This document shows positions 55,718 through 64,000 of a DNA stretch of 64,000 nucleotides, one piece after another. The DNA lies in contig CP142452.1 in the NCBI GenBank assembly GCA_038049695.1, positions 80,340,501 through 80,404,500 of the forward strand, written 5' to 3'. The first letter of the stretch is position 1; every line of letters starts with the position of its first letter. Under the pieces are notes generated by a model, which searched no databases, was not told the DNA's origin, and saw nothing but the letters and a program-made list of their open reading frames with translations. Both the position numbers and the translations under genes were made by a program. The stretch comes from Cinnamomum chago (Eukaryota; Streptophyta; Magnoliopsida; Laurales; Lauraceae).

Positions 55718-56584
55718 CTAAAAAGCTTCAAAAGAGAAGGGAAGTTATAATTAGAAAGGATAAACATGAAATCCCCCAAGCTATTAAAAGCCCCCACATT
55801 TTTCTTTGGATCTTATCAACCCAAATCAATCAGAGCCTCAAAACTCAACTATTAAAAACAAACTATGAAATTATGAACGTAAAATTAAAGAACTAAAACA
55901 CAAGAGGGCATATTCGAAAACCTTTTGACCAAACATCAATCATTAATTATAGCCAAAAGACTACAGTTTCATTACAAAGCAATATTCTCTCCCAAGAGGA
56001 GATGTTCCCTAAATTTCAACAAGATCCTAACCATAATCTCGAGATCGATCATGAAAATTAGAATGACCAAAACCTAAAACTCAAAAATTATTCGGGAACA
56101 ATGAAAACAGAAATAATTAAAAAATACCCGAGCTATGAAAAACCAAAGAAACCAACATCTGCAGCTTCAGAAATTATAAAAAGAGAATCACAACCGACAT
56201 ACAAAAGCATAAACTCAAGATCATGAAAACTCTTCACTCAAAGGACTAGAAAAAATTTCAAAAATTACTAAAAATACAGAAGAAAAACTGAATCTACAAC
56301 TCCATTAATTAATCAAAATCAATGAATGTCAGCAAACATTCAGAGTCACATACTCCAGGTCATGAAACTCTTCAACTTTGAACTACCAAAACCTACAAAC
56401 TCAAGCATCACTGCAACACAAGAAACATTGGAAAAAATCAACAATCCAAAGCCTTGCATGAATGGCTAGCTTCCTGTGGCACCTGGAGTCTTACATCGAT
56501 TATAAAGAGGAAAGTGAATGGGATTATATGTAGAGCTTACACCCTTATTTTACATGACCAGAACCAAAATCATAAGGGTCTCAC
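55718..56584 (-). other. leader intron of HAD gene A (absent in copy B)
   Basis: The donor GAATCTG|GTGAGAC at 56584 and the acceptor GCTTTTTAG at 55718, six bases before the start codon, bound 867 bases. Sequence just above the donor aligns with the leader of gene B immediately above its ATG, so B lacks these bases. The splicing is inferred from the alignment and site quality. Confidence 0.65.
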
Positions 56585-57469
56585 CAGATTCAGATAAACT
56601 CTATCCAAGTGTTTATGCAATGGAGAGAAAGAGTGATGGAGGAAGTTTTGTACTTCAGAAAACGGAAATGTAGAAGATGGAAATGAGGTTGGGCGGTGGA
56701 GTTGGTTTATGTAGGAAACGGTAGGCACTGCAACACATGATTATAAGGACATGTTAATTAATATTGCTTTGGATTTTTTAGTCAATTAAGAATGTATTAA
56801 GTGACACAGGGGGACACTGATCAGGCATGCATGAAAAACGTGAGATTGGAGACAAGGAAAAAAAAAAGAGAAAGAATAAGAAGAAGTGTTGAAGCCTGAA
56901 GGTAGATAGATAGATGCAACTAATATTAAGAACGAGACTCTGAATAGGGTGACCATTAAAGGGTGGTGAGTTTTTTATATGATGTGTATAGAAAGGTTGG
57001 TGAAAAGGATGCTCCTAATCCTTTCATTGGTAGATTTGCGTAGAGGTAGATCTGTAGAGGTAATCATCTGCTCACCTTGATGGAATACTCTCGATTTGCA
57101 TGTTGTGAGTCCACTAGTCAGTGGGAATGGGGGATTGAAAGAGTTTGATGGTGATACCTCTATATAAAATTGTAGGCCCATCAATCATCCTAACCTTTGG
57201 ATCCATGGTGTACAAATTTATTGATTTTATATAAAAAGAATAGAGTGATAGTTGATTGAATGGTCCAGTTCATTTGGATTGGTGCAAACTCACGGTATCC
57301 GGTGACATTTAGTAAGTAAGTGGGAAGGGGTGTTGTGTGTGGCCGGTCGATTCAATTGTCTAGTCCATTCGGTTGGTACAAACCCTAGGAATCCTGCAAG
57401 ATTCAAAGGTGTGTGTGGCCCACTTGAGTTGGTGATCTGGTGAGACTCGAAGAATATTAGAAGATATAT

Positions 57470-57471
<2 letters not shown>
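56585..57471. other. 5' flank of HAD gene A, then intergenic
   Basis: 56658-56812 aligns closely with 62003-62155 above gene B (shared GGTAGGCACTGCAACAC and GTCAATTAAGAATGTATTAAG), so the duplicated segment includes the proximal promoter. Nothing was recognised from 56820 on. Confidence 0.6.

Positions 57472-57518
<47 letters not shown>
57472..57518. repeat. (GA)n microsatellite
   Basis: Pure GA run of 47 bases in intergenic DNA between the two HAD genes. Confidence 0.95.
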
Positions 57519-57520
<2 letters not shown>

Positions 57521-57836
57521 GGACCTAAGTACAAGGGTCGGGGCATATTAATATGTTTTTATTTTACATTTGCCTCTTTGCTTAAGATCTTTGTTGCGTA
57601 GAGCCCTCGCAAGGAGAATTTCTTGGGTCAGCCCCTGGAAAGAGAGATTCTGGTACATCTAGTTCACATGGGACTCGCGCAATGAGAATCACATGGTGGG
57701 GCCCACCTAATCATCAATCCAAATAGATCACCAAATAGGGATCCCTGATAGTTATCTATTTCAGGGCTTGGCGCCATTTTGAATGAACTAGACCATTGAT
57801 TAAGAGTTAATTTTTACATGGAGCCGTTAAATCTAT

Positions 57837-58341
57837 GGGCCATGGATGAAAGGGCTAGGAGCATGGGATTGAATTCAAGCTTATGTCTAGTAGGGTGATC
57901 CCACTTGGATCTTTCCATTCTCCCGATCCCATCGTTAGATGGACCCACAGTGAGCCCTACAACTAGTTTGCATTGGAACACTACCCATGTATATGATCAC
58001 CTTGATCCAATGATCCAATTCATTTGGATGAGTGTAAAACTATGGAATAGATGACTATCCAGGGGGTGTCAGTTTTTTGACCCCTTGAGTGAATCATAAA
58101 TGGACCCCATTGGGCCCATGATCAAGTATGCACCGTGTGTACCTGAAATTTTGTCTATGTATATGTGGGGGGTCGTCAGATACGGATGTCTTGCACAAAA
58201 GATCGTGCGAGATAGCCCGTGGGGCCTACTTGGGGCCCCACTAATCCTGGCCAAGGCAGGAGATCAAAAGATCCAAGTGGGATCAGCCCGGGTATAAAAT
58301 TTCAAGTTAATCCCATCATCCGAACCTTTGATTTATGGCCC
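57837..58341. mobile_element. fold-back element candidate with about 75-bp arms
   Basis: The left arm 57837-57914 and the right arm 58267-58341 are inverted copies. Shared blocks include GGGCCAT, AAAGG, ATGGGATT and TGATCCCACTTGGATCTTT. The arms are diverged except for the inner 19 bases, which are identical. The loop is about 350 bases and non-coding. Family unknown; no target duplication identified. Confidence 0.6.
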
Positions 58342-58569
58342 TCAAATTTTGATAGTGCTAAAATGTGCTTTTTTTTTTAAAATTTCAATTCAATGGGTTA
58401 TGGATCTATATTCCGATCATGTAAAAACCATACGATTTGTGACATATAAGGTGGATTTAGGATGATGGGCTTGGATTAATCATATGGTGATGTCTCACAC
58501 TATATATGTTAGACATCCGCACTTGAACACTGGCCTATATAAATTTAGGGACTGGGGATGTCTCCAGGG

Positions 58570-58694
58570 GTGCTACACACCCCGACTGGGAGCCCGGGCT
58601 CCCATGGGGCCATTGGATCACAGGGGAGGCTGGGGATCCAACGGCCCCATGGGAGCCCGGGCCATCTGGGCTCCCAGCGTCGGGGTCTGTAGAC
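58570..58694. repeat. GC-rich imperfect palindrome
   Basis: Arms at 58570-58619 and 58635-58694 share CTACA, ACCCCGAC, TGGGAGCCC, GGGCTCCCATGGGGCC and TTGGATC in inverted order. The right arm carries about 11 extra bases. The loop is 15 bases. The GC content stands out from the AT-rich flanks. It may be a MITE or part of a larger repeat. Confidence 0.75.
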
Positions 58695-59021
58695 TTTTAC
58701 GGATGTCTCTCATTAGGGACGTTATGTGGGTCTCCCTTTTTTAGGCACTTGGGACCCGCTTTTGACCAATGTAATTATGATCACACTCACTATGCTCCAT
58801 GAATGGGCACCAACCTGCTGACACTCACAACACATCTAACTGTTGCTCACCATTAGAAAATGTAGAGTAACTCTCTCAAAGGTAGTCTATTGGTGTTGAT
58901 ATTCTGTACACTATTAGGTCTCACTGTGATTTTCGCCCCCACCTCCTCATTTTGGTATGGCCCGAAGTGGCCCCTGAAAACGTACTCTCTCAAAGGTAGT
59001 CTCTTAGGAGAGCACAACCCT

Positions 59022-59066
<45 letters not shown>

Positions 59067-59069
59067 CAA
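58695..59069. other. intergenic, no gene seen; ends in (TA)n
   Basis: No coding frame. A near-duplicate ACTCTCTCAAAGGTAGTCT occurs at about 58869 and 58983. A TA run occupies about 59026-59064. Confidence 0.55.
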
Positions 59070-59215
59070 TATTCAAGTGAGGGATTCTCTCACCATGTGT
59101 GGTGAGAGACACTCCTTTTTTTTGGAAGGTTTTAAGAACAAAAAGGCTTTTGTACTTAAAGGGAGTACACCCTGTTGTACTTAAAACATTGGTGAGGGAA
59201 TCCCTCACTTGAATA
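59070..59215. mobile_element. 146-bp MITE embedded in (TA)n, copy 1
   Basis: The termini are TATTCAAGTGAGGGATTC and, reverse-complemented at the right, TATTCAAGTGAGGGATTC: a perfect 18-base inverted repeat. (TA)n lies on both sides (up to 59064, and from 59217). The interior has a second inverted pair around TTTTGTACTTAAA/GTACTTAAAAC. The same element, also 146 bp, is at 63220-63365. Non-coding. Confidence 0.85.
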
Positions 59216-60210
59216 CATATATATATATATATATATATGGGGCATGCTCCTGTGTGGATATTCGCACGCACCTACCATGCGAGATTACTTGTGGGGGCCA
59301 ATTTGTATAGTTGTGATTTACAGTGAGTTGGTGAAGAGATATGTCCTAGTTCATGATTCTAATGATAGAATGGTTGGGGCTGTATCATGCAACACACATT
59401 GGGTGCTTGATTCTATCCTATATATGTGGTCCCATCTTTGAGTTTATAATAGTGGCCTAATCAGAACTAATCCAGTGCTTCTGTATTGCTAAAGCTAACA
59501 AATCACATTCCATGACATAATTAGAGAGAATAACAAGGACTCAAGTCAGATCAAGGTGGGCCCCATATTAATTTCCAATCCATGTTGGGCATCCAAGGTC
59601 CAGAAACCCAATCCATGTTGGGCATCCAAAGTCTAGAAGCCCGCCAATTTATGTTGGGCTTCCAAGTTCAAGAGGGTCATATGTGGGTCTTTATGTTGGC
59701 CAATATTAAGCTCCAAGTATTTCAAAGAGTTTATTAAACAATGGTTTAAGATATTTAGGATTTAACAAATCCACCAATCATTATTGAAGCTATTTCCTGA
59801 AAAGGAGAAATACTTCCAAGTTCCAAGAGACATGATTTATATCCATCCACCAATATATGAAGCTATTGCCTAAAAAGGGTGAGAAGAATTTGATCCATAT
59901 TGCATGGGACGTCCCACCTAGGATTTGCAATTAATCCTAGACTTCTAATGCCAATGATTTTTATCCCTTGTATTTGTATATGTATAGTACATTTAATGTT
60001 TTCTAAACTTTTGTAACACACATCATTATACACAGTATATGTAATTCTCAAGTTTGAAGAAGAAAATGATTTTCACAATGCTAAAGAAAGGAAAATCTTT
60101 TTTTTTTTTTTTTTTAATATCGGAGGGTGTCCCAACCCTTTTGGCAGGACTCATCCTAAGAAAATCATTTGCAAGATCCATAGAGAAAGAGAGAAGGAAA
60201 AAAGAGTAAT
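59216..60210. other. intergenic; duplicated 3' flank of HAD gene B
   Basis: From about 59560 the sequence matches 53520-54070 downstream of gene A. Three imperfect copies of a CCAATCCATGTTGGGCATCCAA-type unit (quoted in part) occur near 59576, 59610 and 59645. No gene. Confidence 0.6.
60097..60159 (-). mobile_element. 63-bp retroposed insertion with poly-T (poly-A on minus)
   Basis: GAAAATC flanks both sides (60090-60096 and 60160-60166). The insert starts with 19 T's and then 44 bases of unique sequence, so on the minus strand it is a short 3' fragment with a poly-A tail. The matching site in the gene A flank lacks it. This is the structure of a severely 5'-truncated LINE or SINE insertion. 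Confidence 0.75.
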
Positions 60211-60351
60211 TTTATTAATAACAAGTACATATATATATATATATATACAAAACAAGAAAATGAAAAAAAATCCTAACCACCATTAAAAATAAAGAACTCG
60301 AACCAGATGTCTTCCCACAACACAATTTCCCTTTCAATCCAATAACAAATA

Positions 60352-61910
60352 TTAAGCTGTCACCGATGTCTCAATTGTGACCTTGCTTGAATACCGAATA
60401 TCATCAGATTTCTCAGCATCTTCCCATAGATTTGGCAGCGCTTCCTTGATGTTGTGGACGTTTTCTAATGCAAAATCTGCACCTTTCACTCTGCGAGATG
60501 TGCCCACCTAAACACAATTTTGAGTCATTGGAAGGTTAATTAGAAACAGTGTCTTAACACATTCATAATCTGATCAAAATGCCATTTATGGTCAAGCTAT
60601 TGATCAGGACTTACCAGCACAGTTTGGAGACCAATGCGTTTGCCAGCCTCGATGTTCCGAATGTTATCATCAAAGAAAATCTGAAGAAGAAATATAGTGT
60701 AGTTAGTATGATTTTCTTGGTACATTGGTTTACCAAAACGACTCCGTTCATCATACGAGGTTGAAGGTTCAATTATCTTACTGCTTTATGAGGTTCAACA
60801 TTGGCAATTTTAAGAGCCATTTCCATGGCTGCTTCAGATGGTTTACAGAGAATTGGCGTCTTTGGGAGATTTGAAACATCATCTAATCGAGAAAAATGCT
60901 CAAGAATGTCAAAAACTCCACTGCCAGTAGTAATTTGGCTCAAATCTTCAGCATTGGACTCGCTATCAATAAAAGAAGAACCTTCAGTTGGATTTAATGT
61001 CTCAAAGCATATAATTCCTTCGAAACAGTCCTCCAAACCAAGCCTGCTAAGAGCTTTAGCAGCATGAATCCTATCTCCATTCGTAAATAGCTGTCGAAAA
61101 CAAGAGGTAAAGTGGTACGAGAAGATGAGAGAAAGGGTGATTGATACTAAGTCATTACTTGCCAATGCTTCAACAATGAGAAACTTACAACTTTCCGAAT
61201 GGGAAGGCTCAACAAGAGGTTCCTTAGAACATGATCTGGCTTTAGATTTTCATAGGGTAGCCTTCCATGAACAAAGCTGCAGTACAGGAAAGAGAGAGGT
61301 TACAATTATTCATACATGAAATATGAATGGCCGCAAGCCATAAAACAGGGTAGAAAGATAAATGTCACCTATGATAGTCATCATAGTCGAATTCATAGCC
61401 TATGGCCTGCAAAACATAGATAAGAAGAATCTATCAGAAAACCCCATAATTAAAGCTTTGATGTTTGGAGAAAGTAAAGAGAGTGATTAAATCATACTCG
61501 AAGTCCCGCCATTGTTGTCCCATAAATCTTGTATAGTATACTAGAAATATCAGGAATCTTGCTTTCATCTATCCCAAGCTTCTCGACCATGTAATCTGGA
61601 TGAGGGGCATAAGAGCATAAATATTATAAATATGAAGATTTGATCTCAACAACATCAAAAAGAGCAATAGAAGACAAGGGGTTAGTTAAATCGTGTACCT
61701 TGAATGTTCTTGGTGCATGCTGTTGACAGGCCAGTACTTAGAGGGTAGAGCGTATCATCTAAATCTGAAAAAGAAAGAACTGCCATTTAAGCTTCTATTC
61801 AATGCTCTAACTTAGAAACAAAAGTTTCTGTCTTGTCTAGGAGGATTACCAAAGAGAAGACATTCACATTTCGCACTGGGAGACTGTTGGAATCGATCAC
61901 CAAACTCCAT
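60352..61910 (-). CDS. HAD-superfamily hydrolase, SSM1/pyrimidine 5'-nucleotidase-like (copy B)
   Basis: Eight coding exons: 61910-61850, 61764-61699, 61595-61498, 61406-61369, 61276-61189, 61090-60782, 60680-60615, 60507-60352 (882 nt, 293 aa). Exon sizes equal those of copy A, apart from one extra codon in exon 6. Motifs are kept: DLDDTLYP (Asp21, Asp23), LFTNGD (Thr120), CKPSEAAMEMAL (Lys200) and FFDDN/S-type motif IV with Asp224 and Asp225. Replacements relative to A cluster at the N-terminus (MEFGDRFQQSPSAK) and in the acidic loop of exon 6 (DLSQITTGSGVFD). All splice sites are intact, so it is probably functional. The leader is unspliced, with a (GA)n tract about 35 bases above the ATG. 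Substrate unknown; the role is inferred from the family. Confidence 0.88.
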
Positions 61911-61942
61911 TTTGATCTAAACAGTATCGAAACGCTTATGCA

Positions 61943-61943
<1 letters not shown>

Positions 61944-61986
<43 letters not shown>
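61944..61986. repeat. (GA)n microsatellite in the leader of HAD gene B
   Basis: A pure GA/AG run of about 43 bases in the presumed 5' UTR of gene B. The matching place in gene A has only GGAGAGAAAGAG. Confidence 0.95.
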
Positions 61987-61989
<3 letters not shown>

Positions 61990-63219
61990 TGGAGGAAGGT
62001 CTTGAAGGTGAAATGTAGGAGATGGAGATGAGGTTGAAATCAGGAAGAGGTGGAGGTTTATGTAGGAATCGGTAGGCACTGCAACACGTGATTAAGACAT
62101 GTTAATTAATGTTGCTTTGGGTTTTTTTAGTCAATTAAGAATGTATTAAGCGATGGGAAGATGAAGGCGCGTGAAACGCGAGATTCGACTTAGAAGAAGA
62201 AACAATGCAAAAATACTAACAAGTACGCGTAGAGGCAAAGAAATAACCACGTTGTGAGTTTTTTTTTATTTTTTTATGTTGTGTGTAAAACGCACGTGTA
62301 ACAGGTGTTGGAGGGTTGGGTTGGGGAACCCTCCATCTCTTGGCCACGCTGTTAAAAAGTATTTGTTTACGGATGAAATGATCTTTGAAGGATATTAAAA
62401 GTGACAGCCTCATGGGGCAATCCACATTTGAACGTGTGTGTGTATGAAAGTCAACAATGTAGGTTGGGTGTTTGGATCTACGCTGAATTGTAGTAAAGTG
62501 AGGTGAGCATTAAATCAAGAGAAAATAAAATATAAGAGGTTATGATTGTCTTTTACTTTTAGTGGCTTGATGGAAAAAAAATTTAAACTTTTTTTTGTAT
62601 AAAAATAAAGGTTTTTTTTTTTTTTTTTAGTGGAGCAGGGAGATTGCTTTTTGACTTAAAAGCCCTTGAGAATGAGAGAATTTTGAATTTATGTAATTTT
62701 GATATAACCGCTTGTCTTATGTTGTTTGGGTAAAAAGAGAATGAGAGAATTTTGAATTTATATACTTTTTATATAACCACTTGTCTTATATCGTATGAGT
62801 AATAGAGGTTTTACCTCAGTATACTTCAATTGGCTCTCATCTTTTCTCATCTCCTCAATCACAATATCACAAGTGTTGGAAGTTTCTGATTAAGGTCTTC
62901 TAGACGATGGTCCAATATAGTAGGGAATCCACTATGGGTTGCAATTTTGGGCCCTTGTCGGCCCAAGTCCAACACCACCTTTAAGGCCAGGATTTGTATG
63001 GGTCCCAAGAAAATACCACTCCAATATAAAATAACTAATCAAATACTTCCCTTATTGGCTGCATCTTAAATTAAAAACTATAACATCTCACAATTTTTAT
63101 TTTATCCAAGATCGCTCTTCAAGAGTAGTTAAGGAGAAACACTTGAATTGAGAAGAAAACCCATGGGAGTACTGTTATATTGTTGAAAATCTCTCATCCA
63201 TATATATATATATGATAAA
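61987..63219. other. 5' flank of HAD gene B, then intergenic
   Basis: 62003-62155 is the duplicated promoter-proximal segment. A duplicated GAATGAGAGAATTTTGAATTTAT unit (quoted in part) occurs near 62670 and 62740, spaced about 70 bases. T- and A-runs lie near 62570-62630. No gene. Confidence 0.55.
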
Positions 63220-63363
63220 TATTTAATTGAGGGATTCCCTCACCATGTGTGGTGAGGAACTCCCTTTTTTGGGAAGGTTTCAAGTACAAAAAGCTTTTGT
63301 ACTTGGAGAGAGTACATCACTTTGTACTTGAAACCTCCCAAAAAAGAGAGTCCCTCACTTGAA

Positions 63364-63365
<2 letters not shown>
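63220..63365. mobile_element. 146-bp MITE embedded in (TA)n, copy 2
   Basis: It has the same length and order as 59070-59215. The left end TATTTAATTGAGGGATTC and the right end (reverse complement TATTCAAGTGAGGGACTC) form a slightly decayed inverted repeat. An internal inverted pair GGTTTCAAGTACAAA/TTTGTACTTGAAACC is intact. (TA)n lies on the left (63201-63212) and on the right (from about 63370). Confidence 0.85.
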
Positions 63366-63410
<45 letters not shown>

Positions 63411-64000
63411 AGGGAAGTCATGTGTTTGGTCCATTTGGATGGACTAAAGGTGGGTCTCACAAGCATGATGGACTAAAGGTTGGTCTCACAAGCATGAGCC
63501 TACGAACTTTTTTCCTAAGCTTGAGTTTAGGAGAGCCTTGCTCATATATATATATGCAAGTACTCCACGGTCCTACCCATCTTATATGATGCCATGTTTT
63601 GGCTGGACATATTTCTTAGACATGCTGGCTTGGTGATTGTTCTGAAGGAATTATGTTGAGGCCAATATGAAGTGTTGGAGATAAGTGGAATATACATGGC
63701 AGAATTCATACGTGTAAAATATGGTATCAAATCTCTAAACTCATCAAAAGAGATGGAACAGTTGACATGAGTCCTATAAATCAAGATGCAACTCAATATG
63801 AGATGCTTTTTCCATAGTGGAGAATGCTTCTTTGCTTATTGGCATGCAACCAAGTACTAGAAGAAGGAACCTCTTGACTAAATCATGGGATCTCCTGAAA
63901 TGGATTTATTGAAGGATAACTTGGCTAAAGCTTATCTTTCTAACCTTGGCTAACTTTATTGTGCATACTTTCCTTCTCTTCACGGGTTTCCTACAATAGG
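63366..64000. other. intergenic, no gene seen
   Basis: A (TA)n run at about 63370-63402, a short direct repeat of GGACTAAAGGT.GGTCTCACAAGCATGA near 63442 and 63470, and no credible coding frame to the window end. Confidence 0.6.

Overview
The window is nuclear DNA from a flowering plant. It has spliced genes with GT-AG introns, AT-rich intergenic DNA, many MITEs and LTR elements, a telo-box eEF1A-type promoter, and a plant-specific Tat-lineage Ty3/gypsy retrotransposon. I cannot name the species from the sequence. All gene models below come from reading splice sites and frame continuity by eye.

Layout. 1-1.97 kb: decayed Ty1/copia pol end plus its LTR. 4.3-16.9 kb (minus strand): a four-exon gene for a two-SANT-domain co-repressor-like protein of the POWERDRESS family. 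Its 6.6-kb second intron is packed with an RTE-type LINE remnant, an LTR-like fragment and two Harbinger/Tourist-like MITEs. 21.4-26.6 kb (minus): a complete nine-exon serine carboxypeptidase gene. 28.2-28.4 kb: an almost perfect 127-bp hairpin. 28.6-35.1 kb: a 4.27-kb solo-LTR-like element (TSD CATTT) nested inside a 2.27-kb solo-LTR-like element (TSD TTCTA).

36.5-52.5 kb (plus): an eEF1A locus that looks dead. A telo-box promoter and non-coding first exon are followed by a 14.3-kb leader intron, then a coding part with a stop at codon 36 and no domain III. The leader intron holds a very young 11.47-kb Tat/Retand-type retrotransposon: 680-bp LTRs with one difference seen, TSD CTAGT. This element carries gag-pol with a single in-frame TGA, a nine-copy 55-bp tandem array, and on the opposite strand a spliced multi-exon gene with its own TATA box.

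54.2-62.1 kb (minus): two tandemly duplicated eight-coding-exon genes for HAD-superfamily hydrolases of the SSM1/pyrimidine 5'-nucleotidase-like group. They are separated by fold-back elements and a TA-microsatellite-embedded MITE; a second copy of that MITE lies at 63.2 kb. The duplication includes both flanks. Copy A has a leader intron that copy B lacks, and copy B has a 63-bp retroposed poly-T insertion that copy A lacks.

The apparently functional host genes are the SANT co-repressor, the carboxypeptidase and the two HAD hydrolases. They are unrelated in function and share no operon-like organisation. The most unusual object is the antisense spliced gene inside the Tat retrotransposon.
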